This document shows, in pieces, positions 35,716 through 46,717 of a stretch of 64,000 bases of DNA. Below the pieces are notes generated by a model, which ran no database searches, had not been told where the DNA came from, and worked only from the letters and a program-made list of their open reading frames with translations. Source of the stretch: Amaricoccus solimangrovi (GTDB taxonomy: Bacteria; Pseudomonadota; Alphaproteobacteria; Rhodobacterales; Rhodobacteraceae); assembly GCF_006385685.1 (NCBI RefSeq), contig NZ_VFRP01000014.1:47459-111458 (forward strand), written 5' to 3'. Both the position numbers and the translations under genes were made by a program. Each line of letters begins with the position of its first letter. Within the stretch, counting starts at the first letter, position 1.

Positions 35716-37821
35716 TTGAAACGTAGCCTGATCGCGGCCATGCCCGCGCTTTTCATCATGGGGGGCGCCGCCGGCGCGCAGGAGGCCGACGAATTCGACG
35801 GCGAGACCCTCGTCCTGCCGACGCTCACGATCGACGCGGCGCAGGACGAGGGGCTGGTGCCCTTCGCCTCGGCGGTCGCGACCAAGACCGACACGCCGAT
35901 CGAGCGGATCCCGCAATCGGTCTCGATCGTGACCGAGGAATCGCTCGAGCAGCGCCGGCCGCAGAGCATGGAACAGGCGATCTCCTACGTTCCCGGCGTC
36001 GTTCCGGCGCCCTGGGGGCAGGACAGCCGCTTCACCCAGTTCCTCGTGCGTGGCTTCGACATCGGCCCCTACGGCACGTTCCGCGACGGGCTGCCGCAGA
36101 AGGTGATCGGCTTTTCGGGCTTCGTGATGGAGCCGTACAGCCTCGAGGGCATCGACGTGCTGAAGGGGCCAAACGCGGTGCTCTACGGCGAGACCGATCC
36201 GGGCGGCATCGTGAACGCGGTGACCAAGCGCCCGACCTTCGCGCCGCTCCGGAGCGGCTTCCTGACCTACGGGCCCCATGACACCGTCCAGGCCGGGGTC
36301 GACGTGGGCGGGCCGATCGGCGAGAGCGAGACGCTCGCCTGGCGGCTGACCGGGCTCTACCGCGACGGCGAGACCGGGCTCGAGAATTCCGAGGACGACC
36401 GCCAGCTGATCGCCCCCGCGCTGACCTGGCGCCCGGACGACCGCACCGAGCTCACGATCCTCACCAATTTCCAGAGCGACAGGACCACGCCCGGGCTCTA
36501 CCTGCCGATCGCGGGCGAGGATTATCCGCTCGCCTCCGGCGATCTGCCGGACTGGATGTGGGACTTCTCGCCCGAGATCTCGCATTTCGACGCGGACATG
36601 TCCTCGGGAGGCTATCTCTTCTCGCATGAGGTCTCGCCCGGGCTCGTGATCCGCCAGCAGGCCCGCGTCGCGCGGCAGGACACGGACTACCGCGACTTCT
36701 ACTTCAACGGCATGGCCTCCGACACGGAGATGAACTACGCCGATTTCACCGTGGACGAGACGGCGGAGACGCAGGCGGTCGACACGCAGGCGCAGATCGA
36801 CTTCGCGCTCTGGGGCGTCGAGAACACGCTCCTGCTCGGGCTCGACTACAGCCGGATGAAGGTCGATACCTCGCGGGGCTACGACGCGAGCTATCTCATC
36901 CCCGTCGACGATCCCTCCTTCGACTTCGCGATCCCGCTGCCGGGGATCTACTACGACGGCGTCCAGACCGTCGAGCAGTACGGGATCTACGCGCACAACC
37001 AGTCCCAGCTGACCGACCGGCTCTTCGCGAGCTTCGGCCTGCGCCAGACCTGGGTCGAGAACCGGTTCGACGACCATCTCTACGGCGCCGACACGAGCCA
37101 GGACGACCAGAAGCTGGTCTGGGACCTGGGCGCGACCTACGACCTGCCGCGCGGCTTCACGCCCTATGCGAGCTACTCGACCGGCTTCGTGGTCAACACC
37201 GGCGCCGAGTTCGATGGCACGCTCTATGAGCCGACCGAGGCGGAGCAGTACGAGATCGGCCTGCGCTGGCGGCCGGAAAGCTTCAACGCGCTCTTCTCCG
37301 CGGCGCTCTACCAGATCGACAAGACCAACGTGCTGACGACCGATCCCGACAACATGGGCTTCTGGGTCCAGACCGGCGAGGTGCGCCACCGCGGCCTGGA
37401 GCTCGAGGCCAACGTGTCGCTGATGGACGGGCTTTCCGCCGTCGCGGGCTACAGCTACATCGACGCCGAGATCACCTCTAGCAACGACGGCGACGAGGGC
37501 AACCGCCCGGCGCTGGTGCCCGAACACGAGGCCTCGCTCTGGACGAACTACGCCTTCCAGGACGAACGTTTCGAAGGGCTGAGCCTCGGCGCCGGCGTGC
37601 GCTACGTCGGATCGAGCTACGGCGATTCGACCAATACCCGCGAGACGCCCGCCCATACCCAGGTGGACGCGGCGCTGCGCTACGCGCGGGGCGCGGTCGA
37701 GGGGGCGCTCAACGTGACGAACCTCTTCGACGAGGATTATTACGCGCTCTGCTACCCCTACGGCGGCTGTACGAAGGGCGACGGGCGGCAGGTCCAGCTC
37801 ACGGTAAGCCTTGCGTTCTGA
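35716..37821 (+). CDS. TonB-dependent siderophore receptor
   Basis: 701 residues from a TTG start at 35716, chosen because GGAGGA (35705-35710) is 5 bases upstream and this gives a proper signal peptide (KRSLIAAMPALFIMGG, cleavage near GAQ). The plug domain (about 45-165) includes RIPQSVSIVTEE, LVRGFDIG and VLKGPNAVLYGETDPGG, as in FhuA/FpvA-like siderophore receptors. A 22-stranded barrel follows, ending in VQLTVSLAF with the terminal Phe of outer-membrane proteins. It lies 59 bp after the NRPS, likely in the same transcript, and should import the product of this locus. Confidence 0.93.
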   Translation: MKRSLIAAMPALFIMGGAAGAQEADEFDGETLVLPTLTIDAAQDEGLVPFASAVATKTDTPIERIPQSVSIVTEESLEQRRPQSMEQAISYVPGVVPAPWGQDSRFTQFLVRGFDIGPYGTFRDGLPQKVIGFSGFVMEPYSLEGIDVLKGPNAVLYGETDPGGIVNAVTKRPTFAPLRSGFLTYGPHDTVQAGVDVGGPIGESETLAWRLTGLYRDGETGLENSEDDRQLIAPALTWRPDDRTELTILTNFQSDRTTPGLYLPIAGEDYPLASGDLPDWMWDFSPEISHFDADMSSGGYLFSHEVSPGLVIRQQARVARQDTDYRDFYFNGMASDTEMNYADFTVDETAETQAVDTQAQIDFALWGVENTLLLGLDYSRMKVDTSRGYDASYLIPVDDPSFDFAIPLPGIYYDGVQTVEQYGIYAHNQSQLTDRLFASFGLRQTWVENRFDDHLYGADTSQDDQKLVWDLGATYDLPRGFTPYASYSTGFVVNTGAEFDGTLYEPTEAEQYEIGLRWRPESFNALFSAALYQIDKTNVLTTDPDNMGFWVQTGEVRHRGLELEANVSLMDGLSAVAGYSYIDAEITSSNDGDEGNRPALVPEHEASLWTNYAFQDERFEGLSLGAGVRYVGSSYGDSTNTRETPAHTQVDAALRYARGAVEGALNVTNLFDEDYYALCYPYGGCTKGDGRQVQLTVSLAF

Positions 37822-37829
37822 GCGAAAAG

Positions 37830-37857
37830 GGGCGGCGCGGGTTCCTTCGCGCCGCCC
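37830..37857. terminator. Terminator hairpin between receptor and siderophore importer genes
   Basis: A perfect 10-bp stem GGGCGGCGCG/CGCGCCGCCC with an 8-nt loop lies between convergent genes. The AAAA at 37825-37828 gives a UUUU tail on the minus-strand transcript, making a good intrinsic terminator for the importer operon. It may also end the receptor transcript. Confidence 0.7.
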
Positions 37858-37867
37858 TCCCGTCAAG

Positions 37868-38638
37868 TCAGCGCGGTATCACCATCGGCGCGCCGGTGAC
37901 CGGGTCGGGATGCACCTCGGCGGAAAGGCCGAAGGCCGCCGCGAGATGGGCGGGGGTCAGCACCTCCGAAGGCTCCCCCCGCGCGACGAGGCCGCGCGGC
38001 CCGAGCAGAACCAGCACATCGCAGAAGCGCGCGGCCAGGTTGAGGTCGTGCAGCACGCTGACGACCGTCAGCCCCCTTTCACGCCCCCGGGCGCGCAGCA
38101 GGCCGAGCAGGTCGAGCTGGTGGGAGAGGTCGAGGAAGGTGGTCGGCTCGTCGAGCAGCAGGAGCGGCGTCGCCTGGGCGAGCACCAGCGCGATCCAGGC
38201 GCGCTGCCGCTGCCCGCCCGAGAGCTCGTCGAGCGGCAGCCCGGCGAGCTCCGAAAGCTCGACCGCCGCCATCGCCTCGGCGCAGGCGCGCTGGTCCTCG
38301 GCGCGCCACGGGCTCAGCATCCCGCGCCAGGGCAGGCGCCCGCGCCGGACGAGATCGCCGACGCTGATCCCCTCGGGCGCGACCGGCGATTGCGGCAGGA
38401 TCGCCATCCGCCGCGCGAGCGCCTTCGTGTCGAGCCGCCGGATGTCCTCGCCGTCGAGCGTGACGCGGCCCGCCTCGGGCGCCATCAGCCGGCCGAGCGC
38501 GCGCAAAAGCGTGGATTTGCCGCAGCCGTTCGGACCCAGGATCGCCGTCATCGGCGCTTCGCCGAGATCGAGATCGAGCCCCTCGATGATCCGCCGCCCG
38601 CCGTAGCCGAGCGCGAGGCCCCGCGCGCGAAGCGTCAT
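37868..38638 (-). CDS. Iron-siderophore ABC transporter ATP-binding protein (FecE/FhuC-like)
   Basis: 256 residues. Walker A GPNGCGKST (about 36-44), signature LSGGQRQRAW, Walker B LLLLDEPTTFLD and switch His in SVLHDLN: all intact, in the form typical of the FecE/FhuC group. Start overlaps the permease stop as ATGA (38635-38638). Last gene of the minus-strand importer operon starting at 41677. Confidence 0.93.
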   Translation of the reverse strand: MTLRARGLALGYGGRRIIEGLDLDLGEAPMTAILGPNGCGKSTLLRALGRLMAPEAGRVTLDGEDIRRLDTKALARRMAILPQSPVAPEGISVGDLVRRGRLPWRGMLSPWRAEDQRACAEAMAAVELSELAGLPLDELSGGQRQRAWIALVLAQATPLLLLDEPTTFLDLSHQLDLLGLLRARGRERGLTVVSVLHDLNLAARFCDVLVLLGPRGLVARGEPSEVLTPAHLAAAFGLSAEVHPDPVTGAPMVIPR

Positions 38639-39627
38639 AGCCCGCCTCCTTCCATTTCCCGCGACAGCCGCCAGAGCAGATAGGGCGCCCCGAGAAGCCC
38701 GGTCAGCACCCCCGCCGGCAGTTCGGTCCCGGTGAGCGCCGAGCGCGCGATCGTGTCCGACAGCGTCAGTATGAGCGCGCCCGCCCCGGCCGCGGCGAGC
38801 ATCCGGCCCACGAGGCCGCGCGCGCCGGTGAGGCGGGCTCCGAGCGGCGCGGACATGAGCGCCACGAAGGGCACCGGCCCCGCGACCGCGACCGCGAGTG
38901 CCGCGAGCAGCACACCGGCCGCGACGAAGCCGCGCCGCGCCGCCGCGACCCCGACGCCGAGGCCCGCCGCGAGGTCGGAACCGAGTTCGAGCGCGCCGAG
39001 CAGGCGGATCCGGACGAGCAGCGCCGCGGCGAGCAGCGCGCCGGGGATCCAGATCCGCGCGACGTGATCCCAGCTTCGCGCCGCGAGCGAGCCGGTCATC
39101 CAGCGCTGCGCCTCGCCGGCCTCGTTCGAGGGCAGGAGCGTCATCAGGAAGGTGGCGAGCGCCGAGGTCATGAAGCCGATGCCGAGGCCCACGAGGATCA
39201 TCGTCAGCGGCGGCGTCGCATGGCCCCGCCGGTAGCTCGCCACGCCGACGAGCGCCGCGCTCGCGAGGCCCCCGGCGGCGGCCACGAGCGACATCGGCGC
39301 GATGAGGCCGAAGGCCGTGGCAGCGACCACCGCGAGCGCCGCGCCGGAGTCGAACCCGAGGATGTCGGGCGAGGCGAGCGGATTGCGGAACAGCGTCTGG
39401 AACAGCCCCCCCGCGATCCCGAGCGCCGCCCCGGCGCCGAGCGCGGTCGCGACGCGCGGCCCCCGGAAGGTCGAGAGCATCGCCGCCCCCATCCCCTCGC
39501 CCGAGACCGCGCCATGCCAGAGCGCCGCCGGGCCGACGGTGATCTGCCCCCAGGCGAGGCCGAGCATGGCCGCGGCGATGAGGAGCAGCGGAAGCAGCGC
39601 CGCGCGCGCCGTCATGCCTCCCGTCAT
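38635..39627 (-). CDS. Iron-siderophore ABC transporter permease (FecCD family)
   Basis: 330 residues with about ten membrane helices. FecCD hallmarks: LRGPRVATALGAGAALGIAG-like segment (here FRGPRVATALGAGAALG), LFRNPLASPDILGFDSGAA, and GPVPFVALMSAPLGARLTG in the cytoplasmic coupling region. A second in-frame ATG lies four codons in; either start is possible. Overlaps both neighbours by 4 bp. It forms a heterodimeric channel with the next permease. Confidence 0.93.
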   Translation of the reverse strand: MTGGMTARAALLPLLLIAAAMLGLAWGQITVGPAALWHGAVSGEGMGAAMLSTFRGPRVATALGAGAALGIAGGLFQTLFRNPLASPDILGFDSGAALAVVAATAFGLIAPMSLVAAAGGLASAALVGVASYRRGHATPPLTMILVGLGIGFMTSALATFLMTLLPSNEAGEAQRWMTGSLAARSWDHVARIWIPGALLAAALLVRIRLLGALELGSDLAAGLGVGVAAARRGFVAAGVLLAALAVAVAGPVPFVALMSAPLGARLTGARGLVGRMLAAAGAGALILTLSDTIARSALTGTELPAGVLTGLLGAPYLLWRLSREMEGGGL

Positions 39628-40610
39628 GCCTGGGCCCCCGGCCGCAGGCCGCGGGCGATCCAGATGAAGACCGGGCCGCCGATCACCGCCGTCATGACCC
39701 CGACCCGCACCTCGGCGGGGGCGAGCACCAGCCGCCCGAGCGTGTCGCAGAGCAGGAGCGTGGCGCCGCCGAGCAGGAAGGCGGTCACGAGCTCCATGCG
39801 CAGCCGGTGCCCGACGAGGCGGCGCGCGAGCGGCGGGACCATGAGCCCGAGAAAGGCGATCGGCCCCGCGACCGCCACCGCGGCCCCCGTCGTCAGCGCG
39901 ACCGCGGCGAGTGCCATCCCCTGCGTCCGCCCCGGCCGGATGCCGAGCCCGCGGGCGAGCGCGTGACCGAAGGAGAGCGCCTCGATCCGGGGCGCGATGG
40001 CAAGGGCGAGAATCGCGCCCGCCGCGGCGGCCAGCGCCATCTCCGCGAGTGGCCGGGAGCCCGCCGGGGCGAGCGAGCCCGCCACCCAGAAGCGCATCAT
40101 GTCGAGCGACTCGCGCCGCAGCAGCACCGCCCCGGTGACGAGCGAGAGCAGGAGCGCGTTCAGCGCCGCGCCCGCGAGCGTCAGCCGCATCGGGCCCGTG
40201 TCCCCGCGCAACCCGCCCGCGAGGCCGAAGACCGTGAGCGCGGCCAGCGCCGCGCCGGGGAAGGTCAGCATCGCCACGCGGGTCTGGTCGAGATCCCCGA
40301 GCAGCGCGCCCCCCGCGAGCAGCGCGAAGGCCGCGCCGGCGTTGATCCCGAGCAGGCCCGGATCGGCGAGCGGGTTGCGCGTGATCCCCTGGAGCACCGC
40401 GCCCGCGACGCCGAGCGCCCCGCCCGCGATGATGGCCCCGAGCACCCGCGGAAGCCGCACGGTCGCCAGGGCGACGTGATCGGCGTTCGTCGGGTCGAAG
40501 GCGAGCATCATGTCGAGATAATCCGACGGCCCGATGGGCCGGACCCCGAGCGCGAGCGAGGCGGCCGTGACGAGGAGCAGCGCGAGCGCCGCGCCGAGAA
40601 CCGCCTTCAA
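39624..40610 (-). CDS. Iron-siderophore ABC transporter permease (FecCD family)
   Basis: 328 residues from a TTG at 40610 that overlaps the stop of the binding-protein gene as TTGA. I infer this start because the frame upstream is an antisense shadow and the first hydrophobic helix begins at KAVLGAALALLLVTA. FecCD hallmarks: VRLPRVLGAIIAGGALG, LQGITRNPLADPGLLGINAG and GPIAFLGLMVPPLARRLVG. Same operon as the other FecBDE-type genes. Confidence 0.9.
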   Translation of the reverse strand: MKAVLGAALALLLVTAASLALGVRPIGPSDYLDMMLAFDPTNADHVALATVRLPRVLGAIIAGGALGVAGAVLQGITRNPLADPGLLGINAGAAFALLAGGALLGDLDQTRVAMLTFPGAALAALTVFGLAGGLRGDTGPMRLTLAGAALNALLLSLVTGAVLLRRESLDMMRFWVAGSLAPAGSRPLAEMALAAAAGAILALAIAPRIEALSFGHALARGLGIRPGRTQGMALAAVALTTGAAVAVAGPIAFLGLMVPPLARRLVGHRLRMELVTAFLLGGATLLLCDTLGRLVLAPAEVRVGVMTAVIGGPVFIWIARGLRPGAQA

Positions 40611-41677
40611 GGCGCGAGCCCCGTCTCGACGGCGGGGGGAACCGGGGTTGCCGGGTCGCCGTCGAGCGCGAGCACGATCAGGGGCTCCATCTCGCGGAGC
40701 GCGAAGGGCAGCGACAGGATCGTGCCGAAGGAGAGCGCGCCGGTCAGCACCTCCTCCAGCGGGATCTCGCGCCCCTCGCGCCGGGCGCGCATCGCGCCGC
40801 GCATCGGCAGCGCCGCGATGTCGGAGGCATGCGCCTGGCCGGAGATCCAGATCACCAGATCCGCGTCGATCGGCGAGAAATCCTCCGATGAGACGATGGC
40901 GTAGAACCCGTCGAAGGAGGGCAGCGCCGCGACCGCCTCGGGCGGGCGGAAGCCGAGCTCGCGCAGGAACCGGGGCCGGGTGTCCTCGTCGGTATAGACC
41001 CCCGTCTGGCCCGAATCCTGCCAGACGGCGACCGCGGTCCGGCCTTCCCATTCCGGATGGCGCGCCCGGGTCTCGGAGAACCGGCGCTCGAGATCGGCTA
41101 TGAGGTCCGCGGCCAGGGCGTCCTTGCCCACGGCCCGGCCGAGGGTGCGCGTCAGCGTCTGCCACGAGGTGCCGTAGGTCGAGGTTCCCGGCTCCTGCAT
41201 CAGCACGGGCGCGATCCGGGAGAGGAGATCGTATTCCTCCCGCGACATGCCCGAGCCGATGCCGACGATGAGATCGGGCGCGAGGCTCGCCACCGTCTCG
41301 GCCGAGATCTCCCCCCCGATCACCACCGGCTCGGCGTCGCCGAGCAGGGGCTGCGCCCAGGGCCAGACACCGTAGGGGTAATCGCCGTACCAGCTTCGGA
41401 TCGCGAGCGGGGCGACACCGAGGGCGAGCAGCACGTCATGCGAATCCGACCCGAGCGAGACGACGCGCGTGGCCGGGGCGGCGAGTTCGATCTCGCCGAA
41501 CACATGCCGGAAGCGCACCCCGCTGCCCGCGGCCCGGACGGGCGGCGCGATGACGAGCGCGCCCGCGCCCGCGAGAAGCGCGCGTCTCGACAGGGCCATT
41601 CCCCCGGCCGGGAGCCGAAGGGATCCCACGCCGTCCCGCGCGCCCATATCCGTCGTTGCGACAGGCTTCCGCCCCAT
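40607..41677 (-). CDS. Iron-siderophore ABC transporter substrate-binding protein (FecB/FhuD-like)
   Basis: 356 residues from 41677, supported by SD GAGGTG; a start at 41599 (330 residues) would begin directly at the export signal. The N-terminus has a twin-arginine-like signal (LSRRALLAGAGALVIA), as seen in many FhuD-type proteins. The mature part has RVVSLGSDSHDVLLALGVAP, then SLAPDLIVGIGSG, of the Peripla_BP_2 family with a long connecting helix. It receives the ferric siderophore from the TonB receptor. First gene of the minus-strand importer operon. Confidence 0.9.
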   Translation of the reverse strand: MGRKPVATTDMGARDGVGSLRLPAGGMALSRRALLAGAGALVIAPPVRAAGSGVRFRHVFGEIELAAPATRVVSLGSDSHDVLLALGVAPLAIRSWYGDYPYGVWPWAQPLLGDAEPVVIGGEISAETVASLAPDLIVGIGSGMSREEYDLLSRIAPVLMQEPGTSTYGTSWQTLTRTLGRAVGKDALAADLIADLERRFSETRARHPEWEGRTAVAVWQDSGQTGVYTDEDTRPRFLRELGFRPPEAVAALPSFDGFYAIVSSEDFSPIDADLVIWISGQAHASDIAALPMRGAMRARREGREIPLEEVLTGALSFGTILSLPFALREMEPLIVLALDGDPATPVPPAVETGLAP

Positions 41678-41844
41678 CCGATCACCTCTGCGACTTCCCG
41701 ATGTCCTAGGCTGGCTTTCGCAGGGAGAAGACGTCGAGAACTCTCGTCGCGGATCGCTGGCGGCGGCCCGGTTCTACCCGCTCCGCCGCGGCGAGGGAAG
41801 CCGGATTCGGGCGCGCCGCGCGCGCCCGCCTCGGGGCCACGGCC

Positions 41845-43923
<2,079 letters not shown>

Positions 43924-44022
43924 CTCGCGCCGTTCCGTCCGCTCGCCGCGGAACCTCCATCGTTATCCGCTGAAACGGCGAAAGGATCCATCCGGGGCCG
44001 CGCCGGCGCCCCCCGGCCGCTT

Positions 44023-44799
44023 TTAGGCGGGATCGCCCGGCGCGGTCACATGCACCTCCGTCCCCCACTCGGCGCAGCGGCGCGAGAGGGGGGAGGGGAG
44101 GGGCAGGTCGGTGAAGATGCCGGAGATCTCGGCGAGCGAACCGAGCAGCGCCGGCGCGGAGCGGCCGAACTTCGAATGGTCGCAGACGAGATAGCTCCGG
44201 CGCGCCTGTTTCAGGATCGCCCGCGAGACGCGCACCTCGGCGAGGTCGAAATCGAGCAGGTCGCCGTCGGGATCGATGGCCGACACGCCGACCACCGCGA
44301 AGTCGACCTTGAACTGGCCGAAGAACTCGCTGGTCAGGTCGCCCACCAGCCCGCCGTCGGACCGGCGCAGCGCGCCGCCCGCGACCATGATGTCGCAGCC
44401 GGGATTGGCGAGCAGGATGTTCGCGACGTTCATGTTGTTCGTCACCACCGTGATGTTGCGATGGTTCATGAGTTCGCGCGCCACCGCCTCGGTCGTGGTG
44501 CCGAGGTTGAGGATGATCGAGCTGTTGTCCGGGATCGTCGCGGCGCAGGCGCGGGCGATGGCGGCCTTGGCCACCTCGTTCATGCCGCGCCGCTGCTCGT
44601 AGCCGAGATTGGTCACGCCGGTTCGCGGCACGGCGCCGCCATGGACCCGGTCGATCAGCCCCGCGTCGGCGAGATCGGCGAGATCGCGGCGGATCGTCTG
44701 CAGCGCGACCTCGAACCGCTGGGCGAGATCCTCGACGAAGACCCGGCCCTCGCCGCGGGCGATTTCCAGGATTTCCGACTGGCGCAGGCTGAGAGGCAT
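44023..44799 (-). CDS. glpR: DeoR-family transcriptional regulator of glycerol metabolism
   Basis: 258 residues. N-terminal DeoR HTH (RQSEILEIARGEGRVFVEDL, then TIRRDLADLADAGLIDRVHGGA) and a C-terminal sugar-phosphate sensor (about 75-235) with NLGTTTEAVA and VVGVSAID. It is divergent from glpD, as in other alphaproteobacterial glp loci, and should repress glpD-glpSTPQUV until glycerol 3-phosphate binds. The start at 44799 is chosen because conserved sequence begins there; the open frame to 45204 runs antisense through the glpD start. Confidence 0.9.
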   Translation of the reverse strand: MPLSLRQSEILEIARGEGRVFVEDLAQRFEVALQTIRRDLADLADAGLIDRVHGGAVPRTGVTNLGYEQRRGMNEVAKAAIARACAATIPDNSSIILNLGTTTEAVARELMNHRNITVVTNNMNVANILLANPGCDIMVAGGALRRSDGGLVGDLTSEFFGQFKVDFAVVGVSAIDPDGDLLDFDLAEVRVSRAILKQARRSYLVCDHSKFGRSAPALLGSLAEISGIFTDLPLPSPLSRRCAEWGTEVHVTAPGDPA

Positions 44800-44814
44800 G
44801 ACGGGCCCCCGATG

Positions 44815-44973
44815 TTCGCTTGGGTGCGAAAAGTCCGCGATCGCGCAACGGCGGTCAACTGCCAAAAGGCACCGGTCACGCCGGAAGACGAACTTGCCGC
44901 GGCGCAGCGCGAAATTGCGCGCCATGCTGCGGTTGCGTAGGCTTGGCGCCCGGATGACGCGCGCGAACGTTCG
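44815..44973. promoter_or_regulatory. Divergent glpR/glpD control region with candidate GlpR sites
   Basis: TTCGC-N6-GCGAA (44815-44830) is a short dyad 15 bp before the glpR start. CGAACGTTCG (44964-44973) is a perfect 10-bp palindrome followed closely by TTTCG-type half-sites. DeoR/GlpR operators are commonly built from TTCG/CGAA half-sites, so these are the likely operators. Confidence 0.45.
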
Positions 44974-45070
44974 TTTTCCGGGATTTCGCGCATTTGCGCG
45001 CAGTTCCCCGTTGACGGCCACGCCCGGGCGGAGGTACGCCGGAAACAGGGGCCGGGAAGGGGACGCGCGG

Positions 45071-46663
45071 ATGGCCGCGGAAGCCGAGATCACCGATCTT
45101 TTCGTCGTCGGCGGCGGCATCAACGGCTGCGGTATCGCGCGCGACGCCGCCGGACGCGGGCTTTCGGTGGTGCTCGCGGAACAGGGGGATCTCGCCTCCG
45201 CCACCTCCTCGCGCTCGACGAAGCTCTTTCACGGCGGCCTGCGCTATCTCGAATATTTCGAGTTCCGGCTGGTGCGGGAGGCGCTGGAGGAGCGGGAGAC
45301 TCTGCTCGTCGCCATGCCCCATATCAGCTGGCCGATGCGCTTCGTCCTGCCGATCAGCCCCGAGATGCGCTTCGAGAGCGAGACACCGACCTCGCGCCTC
45401 CTCTCGGCGATGATGCCCTGGATGCGCGGGCGGCGGCCGGCCTGGCTCATCCGGCTCGGCCTCCTCTTCTACGACACGCTCGGCGGGCGCGGCATCCTGC
45501 CCGCGACGCGCGCGCTCGATCTGACGCGCGATCCGGCGGGGGCGCCGCTCCAGCCGCGGTTCACGCGCGCCTATGAATATTCGGACTGCTGGGTCGAGGA
45601 TTCGCGGCTCGTCGTCCTGAACGCGCGGGACGCGGCGGCGCGGGGGGCGCGGATCCTGACGCGGACGCGCGTCGTCTCCGCCGCGCGCGAGGGGGATCTC
45701 TGGCGCGTCGCCGTCGAGGGGCCGGAGGGCCGGCGGGACTACCGCGCGCGGGCGCTCGTCAACGCGGGCGGACCCTGGGTCGAGAGGATCATCCGCGACG
45801 TGGTCCATGCCGAGGCGCGCGGCGGCGTGCGCCTGGTGCGCGGCAGCCATATCGTGACGCGCAGGCTCTACGACCATGACCGCTGCTATTTCTTCCAGGG
45901 GACCGACGGGCGGATCATCTTCGCGATCCCCTACGAGCAGGACTTCACCCTGATCGGCACCACCGACATGGATCACCGCGGGCCGCCTGAGGCGGCGCGC
46001 TGCACGGAGGAGGAGCGCGACTACCTGCTCGCCTTCGCCTCGCGCTATTTCGCGAAGCCGGTGACGGCGGAGGATGTGGTCTGGAGCTATTCCGGGGTGC
46101 GGCCGCTCTACGACGACGGGGCGAGTTCGGCGACGGCGGCGACGCGGGATTACGTGCTGACGCTCGACGCGGAGGCGGGCGCGCCGCTCCTGAGCGTCTT
46201 CGGCGGCAAGATCACCACCTATCGCCGGCTCGCCGAGGCGGCGCTGGCGAAGCTCGCGCCCTTCACGCCGCGCGCCTCGGGCGCCTGGACCGCGCGGGCG
46301 CCGCTGCCGGGCGGGGATTTTCCGCATGACGGCGTCGCGGCCCTGACGGCGCGGCTGCGCGCGCGCTACCCGTTCCTGAGCGGATACTGGGCCGGGCGGC
46401 TGATCCGCGCCTACGGGACCGAGGCGGAATGCGTGCTCGGACCCGCGGCGACCGCCGCCGATCTCGGCCGCGACTTCGGCGCCACGCTGACCGAGGCGGA
46501 GGTGCGCTGGCTCGTCACCCGCGAATTCGCCCGCGACGCCGAGGACATCCTCTGGCGCCGGAGCAAGCTCGGCCTGCGGATGACGCCGGAACAGGCGGCG
46601 GAACTCGACGGCTTCGTCGGGGAACTTGTCCATGCCCCCGGGGTCATCACCTCGGCGGCGTGA
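45071..46663 (+). CDS. glpD: Glycerol-3-phosphate dehydrogenase (FAD-dependent)
   Basis: 530 residues. N-terminal FAD motif VVGGGINGCGIARDAAGRG (13-31), then SRSTKLFHGGLRYLEYFEF, the classic GlpD signature, and a C-terminal DAO_C domain (about 390-530). It oxidises glycerol 3-phosphate to dihydroxyacetone phosphate and passes electrons to quinones at the inner membrane. First gene of the plus-strand glycerol operon; no glycerol kinase gene is in the window. The start at 45071 follows purine-rich GGGAAGGGG. Confidence 0.94.
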   Translation: MAAEAEITDLFVVGGGINGCGIARDAAGRGLSVVLAEQGDLASATSSRSTKLFHGGLRYLEYFEFRLVREALEERETLLVAMPHISWPMRFVLPISPEMRFESETPTSRLLSAMMPWMRGRRPAWLIRLGLLFYDTLGGRGILPATRALDLTRDPAGAPLQPRFTRAYEYSDCWVEDSRLVVLNARDAAARGARILTRTRVVSAAREGDLWRVAVEGPEGRRDYRARALVNAGGPWVERIIRDVVHAEARGGVRLVRGSHIVTRRLYDHDRCYFFQGTDGRIIFAIPYEQDFTLIGTTDMDHRGPPEAARCTEEERDYLLAFASRYFAKPVTAEDVVWSYSGVRPLYDDGASSATAATRDYVLTLDAEAGAPLLSVFGGKITTYRRLAEAALAKLAPFTPRASGAWTARAPLPGGDFPHDGVAALTARLRARYPFLSGYWAGRLIRAYGTEAECVLGPAATAADLGRDFGATLTEAEVRWLVTREFARDAEDILWRRSKLGLRMTPEQAAELDGFVGELVHAPGVITSAA

Positions 46664-46717
46664 CGGAAATCGGACCGGGGCGGCACGATCCCGGCCGGAA
46701 AGCACGAAGGGGAGGGA

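Noticed and set aside
35452..37866. 804-codon minus-strand frame antisense to the TonB receptor.
   Set aside because: No SD, no recognisable domain, composition typical of an antisense shadow in GC-rich DNA.
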